From the NCBI RefSeq assembly GCF_008710145.1, contig NZ_VYKL01000007.1, forward strand, positions 1 to 64,000: a stretch of 64,000 bases of DNA, read 5' to 3'. Of this stretch, positions 8,052 through 18,200 are shown in pieces. The DNA comes from Niallia endozanthoxylica. Its GTDB lineage: Bacteria > Bacillota > Bacilli > Bacillales > Cytobacillaceae. Each line of letters opens with the position of its first letter. Position 1 is the stretch's first letter. The position numbers and the translations under genes are program-made. The notes beneath the pieces were generated by a model. It did no database searches. It had not been told where the DNA came from and saw only the letters and a program-made list of their open reading frames with translations.

Positions 8052-8813
8052 ATGGCAATTTTATCAATTGGTAAGACGGTATTGGGAGAAGGAATACCGA
8101 AAATAATTGTTCCATTAATGGGGAATACGACCGAGCAGCTTGTTCAAGAAGTAAATGAGGTCAAAAGGGTAAAACCGGATATCGTTGAATGGCGCGTAGA
8201 TGTTTATGAACATGTTGACCAGATTGAAGCTGTTCAGGCAATGATCTCTACATTGCGAAAGGTCCTTTCTGATGAACTCCTTCTTTTTACGTTCAGAAGT
8301 CATAAAGAAGGAGGAAATAAAGAAGTTCCCGTTTCCTACTATGTTGAATTATTGCAAGCGGCGATCATGACAAAGAAAATCGATCTTGTTGATGTAGAGC
8401 TTTTTACTGGAGAAAAGTATGTCAAAGAGCTAGTGGAAACGGCTGAAGCAAATGGTGTATATGTCATTATGTCCAATCATGATTTTGAAAAAACACCATC
8501 GAAACAGGAGATTCTCACAAGGTTGTGCAAAATGCAGGAGCTGGGGGCCCATATTCCTAAAATCGCTGTGATGCCAAACGGTGTTGAAGATGTTATCACC
8601 CTTTTAGAGGCAACGAACACAATGAAAACGAATTATGCCGATCGCCCGATTATCACAATATCAATGGGAGGAAAGGGTTTAATCAGCCGCCTTGCAGGTG
8701 AATGCTTCGGATCTGCTGCGACATTTGGTGCTGGAAATCAGGAGTCCGCACCAGGACAGATACCTGTTCCTGAATTAAGAAGGGCTTTAGGCACATTACA
8801 CAAATTTCGATGA
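8052..8813 (+). CDS. aroD: Type I 3-dehydroquinate dehydratase (catabolic copy)
   Basis: 253 aa type I (Schiff-base) dehydroquinase interconverting 3-dehydroquinate and 3-dehydroshikimate. The catalytic His lies in SNHDFEKTPS at residue 143 and the Schiff-base Lys in HIPKIAVMP at residue 170, the same numbering as the classical enterobacterial enzyme. The substrate-binding EWRVD motif is near residue 46. RBS AAAAAGGAG precedes ATG. Many Bacillaceae use a type II enzyme (AroQ) for biosynthesis, so a type I gene placed between a dehydroshikimate dehydratase and a shikimate dehydrogenase, behind a shared operator, points to quinate/shikimate catabolism. Confidence 0.93.
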   Translation: MAILSIGKTVLGEGIPKIIVPLMGNTTEQLVQEVNEVKRVKPDIVEWRVDVYEHVDQIEAVQAMISTLRKVLSDELLLFTFRSHKEGGNKEVPVSYYVELLQAAIMTKKIDLVDVELFTGEKYVKELVETAEANGVYVIMSNHDFEKTPSKQEILTRLCKMQELGAHIPKIAVMPNGVEDVITLLEATNTMKTNYADRPIITISMGGKGLISRLAGECFGSAATFGAGNQESAPGQIPVPELRRALGTLHKFR

Positions 8814-8849
8814 GGTTACTATTTTTAAGAAAAAAAGGAGGTACTAAGA

Positions 8850-9788
8850 ATGCAAAACTTAGGCGTTATAGACGGGAAAACACAATTAATCGGGTTATTT
8901 GCCACACCGATCCGACATTCCTTATCCCCAACCATGCATAACCTCGCCTTTAAAAAATTAGGATTAAATTATGCCTACATGGCGTTTGAGGTAGGGAACG
9001 AGGAATTAGAGGATGTCATCAAAGGGATGAGGGCCCTGAATCTACGCGGATTTAATGTTTCCATGCCAAATAAAACCAAGATTCTTCCTTATTTAGATGA
9101 ACTGGCAGACAGCGCTCAATTGACAGGGTCTGTTAACACGGTAGTCAATGAAAATGGAAGATTGATCGGGCACAATACAGATGGCAGGGGATACACGCGA
9201 AATCTCAAAGAGCATGGGTTTGACATAAGAGGGAAGAAGATGACATTAATCGGCTCGGGTGGTGCAGCAACCAGTATTGCCATGCAATCGGCATTAGAAG
9301 GAATCTCTGAGATTAGCATCTTTGCACGTAATGATCAATTTTATGCAAGGGCAGTTGAAAATGCACGTATTATTAATGAAGAAATCAAGCAATTTTCCGT
9401 AAAAGCAAATGTATACCCTCTTGAAAATCAAGAGCAATTGAAAAAGGAAATTCGCTCAAGTGATCTTCTGGTAAACGGTACAGGTGTGGGGATGAAGCCG
9501 CTTGAAGGAATAAGCGTCATTGAAGATCCGACCTTACTGCGTCCAGATCTGATTGTAACAGACGTTATCTACAGCCCGCTCAAAACAAAGCTTTTGCAGC
9601 AAGCAGAAGCAGTGGGAGCAACAGCCATCAACGGTCTCGGAATGATGCTCTGGCAAGGTGCCCTCGCATTCGAAATGTGGACAGGACAGCCCATGCCCGT
9701 AGAATACATACAAGAGCAAATGTTCCAGACCACGGATCCGGCCCAAGGGGACAGTCCCGCGTCCCAGCTTGAGTTGATTAAGGGCTAG
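8850..9788 (+). CDS. aroE: Shikimate/quinate dehydrogenase
   Basis: 312 aa NAD(P)-dependent dehydrogenase oxidising shikimate (or quinate) to the 3-dehydro compound. The substrate-binding IRHSLSPTMHN motif is at residues 21-31, catalytic Lys75 lies in NVSMPNK, and GHNTDGRGY carries the conserved Asp111. The nucleotide-binding loop is GSGGAATS near 136. It is about 25 residues longer than typical AroE because of a C-terminal extension after the QMF helix. RBS AAAGGAGG. The operon position after aroD suggests a catabolic (QuiB/YdiB/QsuD-like) rather than biosynthetic role; cofactor choice was not assigned. Confidence 0.9.
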   Translation: MQNLGVIDGKTQLIGLFATPIRHSLSPTMHNLAFKKLGLNYAYMAFEVGNEELEDVIKGMRALNLRGFNVSMPNKTKILPYLDELADSAQLTGSVNTVVNENGRLIGHNTDGRGYTRNLKEHGFDIRGKKMTLIGSGGAATSIAMQSALEGISEISIFARNDQFYARAVENARIINEEIKQFSVKANVYPLENQEQLKKEIRSSDLLVNGTGVGMKPLEGISVIEDPTLLRPDLIVTDVIYSPLKTKLLQQAEAVGATAINGLGMMLWQGALAFEMWTGQPMPVEYIQEQMFQTTDPAQGDSPASQLELIKG

Positions 9789-9826
9789 GTGCCGCGCAAC
9801 ACCCGGAGGTTGTCCCAAAAGCAATG

Positions 9827-9874
9827 GTGTCAGGCATCATATATCAGCATCGAAAAACGGTGGAGGTCTGACAC
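9827..9874. repeat. REP-like palindrome, GTGTCAG ... CTGACAC
   Basis: Degenerate member of a dispersed palindrome family in this window (other copies at 21066, 29958, 34042 and 40001). It lies between aroE and the amidohydrolase gene. The remaining gap (9789-9940) holds only the GAGGAGG ribosome binding site of the next gene. Confidence 0.5.
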
Positions 9875-9940
9875 TTTATGCGACATCCGTGAAATGTTTT
9901 ATGTTAGCAGAAGATTTACTAGAGGAGGATTTATACATAT

Positions 9941-10912
9941 ATGTATGATTTTCATACCCATTTTATCCCTGAAGATGTTCTTAGCTGGCTGAAAGAAAAT
10001 AAGAATGCAGTAAATGCAGAATGGATAAAGAAGGAGAAAAATAAAGAGGAATTTCTTGTTGTAAATCAAAAGTGGGGATTTGAATTAAAAAAAACGTTTA
10101 TTGATTTTGAAATTTATTTGCAAGAACAGGAAAATGTCGGGATAACACATTCGGTGGTTTCACCTATCCCACAGCTTTTTATGTATGATTTCCCATTAGA
10201 TATCAGCGTAGAGATGTCCAGAATTTATAACAAATCGCTTGCTGCTTTAATTAAGGAGAATCCAGAAAAACTATCAGCTCTTGGAACAGTGCCATTAAGA
10301 GACCCTGATAAAGCGGCGCAGGTTTTAAATGAAGCGATGAATTTTGGATTAAAGGGTGCCATCATAGGACCTGGATTAGGAAGACAAATGCTTTCAGATT
10401 CTTTTTTTCAACCATTGTTTGAAGAAGCGAATAGATTGAAAGCTATTCTATTCATTCATCCACTGCTAAGCGAAGATCCTCGGTTAAAGAGAAGAATGAT
10501 GCCTAATTTGATCGGAGTTCCATGGGAAACAACAATCTGTGTGACAGATTTACTATTAAGTGGAATCATTGATAAATACCCAAATCTCAAACTATTATTC
10601 GCTCATGGGGGAGGCTTACTGCCATACCAAATAGGGCGATTAGATAAAGGCTATGAACAATGGGAACTTGTTTCTTCTAATTTACAAGCTCCGCCTTCTG
10701 AATATTTAAAACGTTTTTGGTATGATACAGTCCTCTGGAATCAGGATAGTATCGATTTTCTTGTTAAAACAGTTGGTGAAGATCGAGTCGTTGCCGGATC
10801 GGATTACCCATTTGACCTATGTGCATGGCCTCCAAGAGAAATAAGTGATAAAGGGGCTCATTCTTTACTAGGTGATGCTTTAGTAAAAGACACTCAAAAT
10901 AGTTATCGATAA
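9941..10912 (+). CDS. ACMSD-family amidohydrolase, probable ring-cleavage product decarboxylase
   Basis: 323 aa metal-dependent amidohydrolase 2 (ACMSD-like). The N-terminal MYDFHTHF supplies the HxH metal ligands, FIHP near residue 178 a third His, LLFAHGGG the next catalytic His and GSDYPF the final Asp. Family members decarboxylate carboxylated semialdehydes or hydroxybenzoates. Placed directly before an extradiol dioxygenase gene (15-bp gap), it fits the decarboxylation of 5-carboxy-2-hydroxymuconate-6-semialdehyde in a protocatechuate 2,3-cleavage route. An alternative is a non-oxidative hydroxybenzoate decarboxylase. The N-terminus is short but starts exactly at the metal motif, and RBS GAGGAGG is strong. 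Confidence 0.78.
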   Translation: MYDFHTHFIPEDVLSWLKENKNAVNAEWIKKEKNKEEFLVVNQKWGFELKKTFIDFEIYLQEQENVGITHSVVSPIPQLFMYDFPLDISVEMSRIYNKSLAALIKENPEKLSALGTVPLRDPDKAAQVLNEAMNFGLKGAIIGPGLGRQMLSDSFFQPLFEEANRLKAILFIHPLLSEDPRLKRRMMPNLIGVPWETTICVTDLLLSGIIDKYPNLKLLFAHGGGLLPYQIGRLDKGYEQWELVSSNLQAPPSEYLKRFWYDTVLWNQDSIDFLVKTVGEDRVVAGSDYPFDLCAWPPREISDKGAHSLLGDALVKDTQNSYR

Positions 10913-10927
10913 AGGGAGGAATTATTC

Positions 10928-11746
10928 ATGACGATTGAATTAAGTATGCTCGTACCACATGTCCCAAGTATTTGCCATGAAGATCAAGTACCAGAATTTC
11001 AGCAAGAGATGGTGGATGGTTTAAAGGAAGTTTCTAAGGAAATCGCTCAAATAAAGCCAGATGTGATCGTGTTAGTGTCTTGTCACTGGCCGTCCACTTT
11101 CGCACACTATGTAGACTGCTATCCTGTGCATAAAGGCCTTCTTACGGCAACAGAAGCTCCAGATCTGATTAAAGATGTTCCCTATCATTACCCAGGTGAT
11201 GAAGAATTAGCCAACCAATTAGTTCAAGCAGGAAAAGATGCCTCACTTGCAGTTGAAGGGGTATATGACGAGTTTTTTGTATGGGATTACGGTACGGTGG
11301 TTCCATTACGTTATCTTGTTCCAAATGAAGATATTCCTGTCGTTAACCTATCCGTGACGTTAGCTGCCAATCTTCAAGAAACCTATGAATGGGGTCAAGC
11401 GATTGCGAAGGTTTTACAAGAAACAGACAAAAAGGTTATTTTTGTTTCAAGTGGTGCGCTTGCTCATAACTTAGTGCGCGGCAGACATCATATGCCAACC
11501 GTTTCTGAGCATGCGATGGATAAACAGTTTGTTGATCTAGTGATGAATAAGCAATATCGTGAGGCCTATAACATGCTGCCGCAATTTTCAAGCTTTGCAA
11601 AGGTTGAGTCCGGAGGCCGGCATTTAGCCATGCTGTTAGGAATCATTGATGAGAATTGGACTCCAGTGTATTATGCGGCTGGTCAATCATCCGGGAGCTG
11701 GAATCCTCTCATAACATTTACAAAAACAAAGGTTTTTCAAGATTGA
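10928..11746 (+). CDS. Class III (LigB-type) extradiol dioxygenase
   Basis: 272 aa of the LigB superfamily, the Fe(II) ring-cleavage dioxygenases. Candidate iron ligands are His11 (LVPHVP), His53 (SCHW) and Glu227 (KVESGG). His180 in SSGALAHNL is the likely acid-base residue. DYGTVVPLRYL at about 120 replaces the usual DHG motif. With a 3-dehydroshikimate dehydratase upstream, protocatechuate is the natural substrate, cleaved at the 2,3 or 4,5 position. The LigA-type small subunit is absent, as in single-subunit relatives. RBS GGGAGGA. Position of cleavage is inferred from the flanking decarboxylase and semialdehyde dehydrogenase genes. Confidence 0.83.
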   Translation: MTIELSMLVPHVPSICHEDQVPEFQQEMVDGLKEVSKEIAQIKPDVIVLVSCHWPSTFAHYVDCYPVHKGLLTATEAPDLIKDVPYHYPGDEELANQLVQAGKDASLAVEGVYDEFFVWDYGTVVPLRYLVPNEDIPVVNLSVTLAANLQETYEWGQAIAKVLQETDKKVIFVSSGALAHNLVRGRHHMPTVSEHAMDKQFVDLVMNKQYREAYNMLPQFSSFAKVESGGRHLAMLLGIIDENWTPVYYAAGQSSGSWNPLITFTKTKVFQD

Positions 11747-12130
11747 TACAATATTTAGATTAGGCTAAAAATATAAAACATATAAAAAAATGAAAATATT
11801 TTTTAATTTGTTTCATATAGAGAAACCTTGTTGTTGTGATAATGAAGTAGATTAATTAGTATAGCAAATATAAAGTAATCATATTACCGCTCTAGTGGCT
11901 CTTTAAAGAAAATTGTTAGAATGTTTAAAAATGTTTCTTTAACCATTATCATAATGGTAGGCAGGTCAATATTGTGAACTAGAGCACACATAGTATCAAT
12001 ATGTATTTTAGTAATCAAGGGCTTTTATTAACCCTAGAACATACAATCAATCAATCAATCAATCAAATAATCTATTAATTTCAGAGTAGATATATAGGAT
12101 TGATTAAAAAATAATGAGGAGGATGTTTAG
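11747..12130. other. 384-bp intergenic region with palindrome and (AATC)5
   Basis: AT-rich gap before the dehydrogenase gene. ACCATTAT-C-ATAATGGT at 11942-11958 is a perfect 17-bp palindrome and a candidate operator. (AATC)5 runs 12045-12064, a tetranucleotide tract prone to slippage. No TTAGATCGATCTAA site and no convincing ORF were found, so the downstream gene may be regulated separately. Confidence 0.6.
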
Positions 12131-13597
12131 ATGAGCACACAAGCAGAAAGCTTAGTAAAGTCAGTTGATAGTTTACACTTTATTAATGGAGAATATGTTC
12201 AGTCAGTTTCAGGGAAGGTAAAACCGAATATTAACCCTGCAACAGAAGAAGTGATTAGCCAAATTTCACAAGGTGGACAAGAAGAAGTTGATACAGCAGT
12301 ATCTGCAGCGAAAAAAGCGCTAAAAGGCCCTTGGAAGAAGTTCACATTGGATCAAAGAATTGCCGTTATTCGTAAAATCGGAGATATTATTCTAGAAAGA
12401 AAAGACGAGCTTGCACGACTTGAATCATTAGATACAGGAAAACCAATCTGGTTGTCAACGGCCGTTGATATTTCAAGATCGGCCTATAACTTCCATTTCT
12501 TTGCAGACTATTTACGCTCTGTAGGAACAGAAGCCTATGAAACAGATGATGTAGCCATCAACTATTCCGTTCGTCGTCCAGTTGGAGTTGTGGGAATCAT
12601 CAGTCCTTGGAACCTACCTTTATTACTCATGACTTGGAAACTTGCACCAGCTCTTGCTGCTGGTAATACAGTTGTTATTAAGCCGGCAAGTCTAACACCA
12701 ACAACGGCAACCGTAATGGGAGAAATTTGTAAAGAAGCTGGCGTTCCAGACGGCGTTGTTAATATCGTAAATGGTTCTGGCGGCGTAGTAGGTACAGCAC
12801 TTACTGAACATAAAGATGTGGATGCGATTACGTTTACTGGTGAAACATTAACTGGTCAAACGATTATGAAATCAGCAGCTAATACATTGAAAAAGCTTTC
12901 TTACGAGCTTGGCGGAAAGAATCCAAATGTGATCTTCGCTGATGCGGATCTAGATGAAGTCATTGAAACAACGTTAAAATCAAGCTTTATTAACCAAGGG
13001 GAAGTTTGCCTTTGCGGTTCTAGAATCTATGTAGAACGTTCTGCCTATGATAAATTTATTCAAAAATTTGCAGCAAAAACAAAAGAATTAGTCGTTGGAG
13101 ATCCATTTGATCCACAAACAAAAGTCGGCGCATTGATCAGTAAAGACCACTATGAGCGCGTTCTAAGCTATGTTGAGTTAGCGAAAGAAGAAGGCGGAGA
13201 AGTGCTAACTGGTGGTAAGCGCCCTGAAGGATTAGAAAAAGGATATTATTTAGAGCCTACGATTATTACAGGTCTTGATCGTCATTGCCGTGTGGTGAAA
13301 GAAGAAATCTTTGGACCGGTTGTCACAGTGATTCCATTTGACACGGAAGAAGACGTTCTTGATCAAGTAAATGATACAGAATATGGATTAAGTGCTTCTA
13401 TTTGGACAAATGATTTACGTCGTGCTCACCGTGTAGCAAGAGAAGTAGAAGCTGGAATTATCTGGGTAAACACATGGTTCCTTCGTGATCTTCGCACACC
13501 ATTTGGCGGAATGAAGCAAAGTGGTATTGGCCGTGAAGGCGGTATTCACAGCTTTGAATTCTATTCTGAACTATCCAATGTTTGTATTAAATTATAA
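12131..13597 (+). CDS. 2-hydroxymuconic semialdehyde dehydrogenase-type aldehyde dehydrogenase
   Basis: 488 aa NAD-dependent aldehyde dehydrogenase. The core motifs PWNLPLLLMTWKLAPALAAG, LSYELGGKNPN (catalytic Glu) and NQGEVCLCGSRIYV (catalytic Cys) are present. The GEVCLCGSRI and TWFLRDLRTPFGGMKQSGIG stretches resemble the DmpC/XylG/PraB hydroxymuconic-semialdehyde dehydrogenases more than betaine- or fatty-aldehyde enzymes. It would oxidise the semialdehyde formed either from decarboxylated protocatechuate cleavage product or from catechol 2,3-cleavage in the island further right. RBS GAGGAGG. A strong terminator follows. The later meta-pathway genes (tautomerase, decarboxylase, hydratase, aldolase) are not in the window. 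Confidence 0.85.
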   Translation: MSTQAESLVKSVDSLHFINGEYVQSVSGKVKPNINPATEEVISQISQGGQEEVDTAVSAAKKALKGPWKKFTLDQRIAVIRKIGDIILERKDELARLESLDTGKPIWLSTAVDISRSAYNFHFFADYLRSVGTEAYETDDVAINYSVRRPVGVVGIISPWNLPLLLMTWKLAPALAAGNTVVIKPASLTPTTATVMGEICKEAGVPDGVVNIVNGSGGVVGTALTEHKDVDAITFTGETLTGQTIMKSAANTLKKLSYELGGKNPNVIFADADLDEVIETTLKSSFINQGEVCLCGSRIYVERSAYDKFIQKFAAKTKELVVGDPFDPQTKVGALISKDHYERVLSYVELAKEEGGEVLTGGKRPEGLEKGYYLEPTIITGLDRHCRVVKEEIFGPVVTVIPFDTEEDVLDQVNDTEYGLSASIWTNDLRRAHRVAREVEAGIIWVNTWFLRDLRTPFGGMKQSGIGREGGIHSFEFYSELSNVCIKL

Positions 13598-13618
13598 AAT
13601 ATAAGTCTAGAATACAAA

Positions 13619-13672
13619 AGTCACAAAAGGATATTCCTAGTTACATTTGAGGAAACCCTTTTTGTGACTTTT
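13619..13672 (+). terminator. Terminator of the semialdehyde dehydrogenase gene
   Basis: AGTCACAAAAGG pairs with CCTTTTTGTGACT and is followed by TTTTT. Confidence 0.75.
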
Positions 13673-13814
13673 TCACGTCTATGAGCGACTTTCTATCCAA
13701 ATGCTCAATATTATTGTAAAATATAGATTACTAGAAAGGGGTCGAAGCCCTTTTATTTTTTAGTAATACTTATCTGAAAATTTTTAATCTACAAACAAAG
13801 AGAGAGGGAAAAGA

Positions 13815-15041
13815 ATGAATGTTGTCAATCAATTAAAAAAGGAGCCGAAAGCAGAGTCCAAGTCGCGGGCAGCTTGGATTATTTTAGTCGGAATCATTTT
13901 TATCGCTATCAATCTACGAGCTCCGTTAACCTCTGTGGGACCGCTTGTTGATTCTATCCGGGACCATTTGCATATATCTAATACATTAGCAGGGATGATT
14001 ACCACTGTGCCGTTGCTTGCCTTTGCCTTCTTCTCGCCTTTTGTTCCTAAATTGGCGCGAAGGTTTGGAGCAGAGGGTGTTCTTTTAGTCTCGATTATCC
14101 TTCTAACTATTGGAATTAGCTTGCGATCCGTATCTGGTGTTGCCACTCTTTATATTGGTACGGCAGTCCTTGGCTTGGCAATTGCTGCAGGTAATGTCTT
14201 GGTGCCAAGTTTGATTAAGCGGGAGTTTCCCGAAAAGATTGGCCTCATGACTGGCGTCTATTCTATCTCGATGAATTTATTCGGCGCCATTGCGTCTGGC
14301 ATCAGTGTTCCCGTGGCGATTGGATTAGGCTATGGCTGGCAGGGGGCGCTTGGAGTGTGGGGGATTCTCAGCTTCGTATCTATTTTATTCTGGCTCCCGC
14401 AAATGAAGCGTCGTTCAGACCGAACATCAGCGTCTGTTTCTCATCATACAGACAATCAACAGGTGAATATTTGGCGTTCTCCACTTGCCTGGCAGGTGAC
14501 GCTGTTTATGGGTTTGCAGTCAATGGTGTTTTACGTGCTGGTAACATGGCTTCCAGAGCTGCTAAAACAACAGGGCTTAAACGCAGAACAAGCGGGCTGG
14601 CTGCTTTCAATTATGCAGATTACCGTACTGCCTGTAACGTTTATTGCTCCGATACTCGCTGGCCGAATGTCCAACCAGCGCCTATTAGTTGCCATTACAG
14701 CCCTATGTCTTTTCACTGGAAATATCGGCCTGCTTTATGGCAGCATGGAGTGGATCCTTTTATGGGTGGTTATTCTTGGATTGGGGGCAGGATTCTCCTT
14801 TGGGCTAGCCATGGTTTTTTTCGGCTTACGTACAAGAAATGCGCAGCAGGCAGCCGAGCTGTCGGGAATGGCCCAGTCTGTTGGTTATTTATTGGCTTCT
14901 ACAGGACCAACGCTTTTTGGTTATCTGCAGGAGCTAACAAATAGCTGGACAACCCCTCTTCTATTACTAGTAGGTGCATCTGTATTCATCTTTATTGTCG
15001 GAATGGGTGCAGGAAGGAATCTGTTTGTTGGTGATAAATAA
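13815..15041 (+). CDS. CynX/NimT-family MFS transporter
   Basis: 408 aa with about 12 membrane spans. The N-terminal INLRAPLTSVGPL motif and the overall pattern match the CynX/NimT (cyanate permease, YycB) subfamily. RBS AGAGAGGG. It stands alone between two terminators. Members export or import small anions or drugs (for example 2-nitroimidazole); the substrate here is unknown. No link to the aromatic genes is evident beyond proximity. Confidence 0.85.
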   Translation: MNVVNQLKKEPKAESKSRAAWIILVGIIFIAINLRAPLTSVGPLVDSIRDHLHISNTLAGMITTVPLLAFAFFSPFVPKLARRFGAEGVLLVSIILLTIGISLRSVSGVATLYIGTAVLGLAIAAGNVLVPSLIKREFPEKIGLMTGVYSISMNLFGAIASGISVPVAIGLGYGWQGALGVWGILSFVSILFWLPQMKRRSDRTSASVSHHTDNQQVNIWRSPLAWQVTLFMGLQSMVFYVLVTWLPELLKQQGLNAEQAGWLLSIMQITVLPVTFIAPILAGRMSNQRLLVAITALCLFTGNIGLLYGSMEWILLWVVILGLGAGFSFGLAMVFFGLRTRNAQQAAELSGMAQSVGYLLASTGPTLFGYLQELTNSWTTPLLLLVGASVFIFIVGMGAGRNLFVGDK

Positions 15042-15084
15042 TAAATGAATCTGGTAATTTCTTTTACTTTAATATAGTACTTGG

Positions 15085-15118
15085 AATAAAGGAGGGCAGT
15101 GATTGTCCCTCCTTTATT
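15085..15118 (+). terminator. Terminator of the CynX-type gene
   Basis: Perfect 12-bp stem AATAAAGGAGGG / CCCTCCTTTATT with a 10-nt loop. Confidence 0.85.
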
Positions 15119-15282
15119 ATTTGCTGAAATTTATTATCCCAAAAAAACTATCAAAAGAGTGTGAGTTTTTATATAATTAAAAACAATAATCGCGTGGTGT
15201 TTATTATTTGCCATATCACAGTCGATTTAGAACACAAAAAAGGATGAGGATTTTTCATCATGCCTAACAGCGAGGGGACAGT

Positions 15283-18200
15283 ATGGATTTCACTTTTGAC
15301 GCAAATAATATCATTCTTGTTATTTTTTCAATCGTCATGACTTTAGTTGTTACTTGTTCTGCATTTGCTGTTTATCTACGGAAGAAGAACAATCAATGGT
15401 TAACATTAAAAACCTATGAACAATACTATCAATCCCTTTATCAACAGAGTCCAGATCTTATCCTTATTTTTGACCTAGAGGGGAATTTATTAAGTGCAAA
15501 TAATGTTATAGAAGCCTACGGTTATACAGAGGATGAATTAGTACATCAACCATTTATTTCTTATGTTGTTCCAAATTATAGAGAAAAGACCATTAAGCAT
15601 TTTTATCAAGCCAAAAATGGAAAATCATCTAACTATGAGGCTGCTATATATGGTAAAAATGGAGACTGTTTTGAACTATATGTTAAAAACATCCCCATCA
15701 TTATTGATGAACAAATCGTTGGCGTGTATGGGATTGCAAAGGATATGACTGTATTTAATCAGGCACAGAAGGCATTAATAGAAGCGGAGTCTAAATATCG
15801 GAGTTTGGCAGAAGAATCGTTAGTTGGCATATTTATCATTCAAGATGAAAGAGTGATGTATGTTAATCAGAAGTTTACTGAATGGCTAGGTTATCGTTAT
15901 GAAGAATTCATTGGTTCGAATGTCATAGATTTTGTTTACCCAGAAGATCGTTTAATCATTCAGGAAAACATAAGAAAGCACCTGCAGGGGGATGTTCCAA
16001 CCGTTCAAAATCAGTATCGTGCTCTAGCAAAAGATCAAACTATTATTCATATGGAAGTACTGGGGTCAAATACAAGCTATAATGGCAAACCGGCCATCAT
16101 GGGTACGGTTATTGATATTACAGCTAGGAAGAAGGCAGAAGATACCATTGAATACATGGCCTATTATGATCGCTTAACAGGGCTGCCTAATCGTTACCGC
16201 TTTTGGCAGATTTTAGAGGACTCCTTATCTGATTTAAGAATGGATCATCTTGCACTTTTATACGTTGATTTAGACCAGTTTAAATTAATAAGAGATACGA
16301 TGGGGTATGAGATAGGGGATCAATTGATCAAAGAGGTTTCAGTTAGATTATCAGACTGCATCCATCAACAAGGTGATATGGCTAGATACGAGGGAGATGA
16401 ATTTTTAATTTCCTTGCCGAATGGCTATAGAGAGGAAGCGTCAGATACTGCCAACCGCGTTCTTGAGTGCTTGGCGGCTCCATTTTATTTAGGCCAATAT
16501 GAACTATATATCACACCAAGTATTGGTATTAGTCTCTATCCAACAGATGGAGAGAGTGCGGAAGAATTAATTAAAAAGGCTGATTCGGCCATGTATCAAG
16601 TAAAACGCAGCGGAAGAAATCATTATAAATTTTATAGTTTTAGCCAAAAAGAACATACGTATGAACGTTTAGAATTAGAAATAGATCTTCGTAAAGCGCT
16701 GGAGCAAAAGGAGTTTCAGCTCTATTATCAGCCTAAGCTTCATTTAACCTCAGGGAAAATGACCGGAGTAGAGGCGTTAATTCGTTGGAAACATCCTGAA
16801 AAGGGATTTATTTCGCCAGGAGAATTTATCCCTATAGCGGAGGAAATAGGTTTGATTATCCCAATGGGCGAATGGGTTTTACGGACTGCCTGTATACAAA
16901 CAAAAGCTTGGCAAGATGCAGGACTGGCGCCATTTCAAACATCAGTGAATCTTTCTGTCCTTCAGCTTTATCAACCCAATTTGGTTGAACTAGTTGGGCT
17001 TGTTTTAGAAGAAACAGGTCTTGACCCTAAATATCTTGTACTTGAAATAACAGAGACCATGATGATTGACAGTGATCACGCACTGAAGGTGTTAAAGGAG
17101 TTAAAGGGTTTAGGTGTCACTATCAGCTTAGATGATTTTGGAACAGGATATAGTTCTCTTCATTATTTGAAAGAAGCACCGATTGATAAAATAAAAATTG
17201 ATCAATCTTTTATTCGTAATTGTACAATTGATTCGAATGATGCCATCATTGTAAAAACGATTATAGCCATGGCTCATCAGTTAAAACTTGAAGTAGTGGC
17301 AGAAGGGATTGAGCAGAAGGAACAACTGCTTTTCCTTCAACGGAATCTTTGTGATGTTGCTCAAGGATTTATGTTTTGTAAACCGCTGCCTCCAGAGGAG
17401 CTTGTGCAAAAAATAGCCAAAATTGAACAAATTATCGAGCAGACGGGAATTCCTCAAGAGATATCGAATCAAAAGTGGATGGAAGAAGCGTTAAAAGTGG
17501 CCCGTCAAGAGTTAGTGGATACGATTAGGAATCAGCAAGGGATGATTTTTAAGTATGTGGAAGAGGGTGGTGACTTTATTCATACTTTATGTGATGGAGA
17601 GTTAATGTATCGAATGGGTCTCATCCCGGAACAAATCATTGGAAAGAGCCTGAGTGATTTCTTTTCTCTAGAAGTGGCAGAAGAGAAAAGACAATATTAT
17701 CAGAGGGCTTGGAATAACGAGGAGAATGTCACGTATGAAGGCGGACTCAATGGTGTCTGCTATCTAGCTTCACTGCGGCCTGTACGAAAAGGAGGCAAAG
17801 TAGTGGAGGTTATAGGATCTTGTGTCGATATTACGAAACGAAAGCAAGTAGAGGAAGCCTTAAGAGAAAGTGAAGCCAAATATCGTCTTATTGCCGAAAA
17901 TATGTTGGATTTAGTTAGAGTAATCGGTACCGATGGCAGAATTAAATACGCTTCGCCTTCTCATGAAAAGGTAACAGGATATCCGCCAATCTGGTATGAA
18001 ATGCATACCATTTATGACTTTATTCATCCTGACGATGTTCTTCGTACTCAGGAACAATTTTTGCACATGATGTTGGTTAAAGCTCCATCTCAATTTGAGT
18101 ACCGAATTCGGCATGTTAATGGAAACTGGTTTTATATGGAGTCTCAAGGAACGCCAGTACTTGGTGCGAATGGAGAAGTAGAATATATTATTATTGTCGC

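Noticed and set aside
12045-12064. (AATC)5 tract as a CRISPR-like or phase-variation array
   Set aside because: Only five tetranucleotide units, no spacers, and it lies outside any coding or core promoter sequence I can define.
14357-14944. A 195-codon open frame on the plus strand inside the CynX-type MFS gene
   Set aside because: Out-of-frame shadow of a clear 12-span transporter; no start signal.
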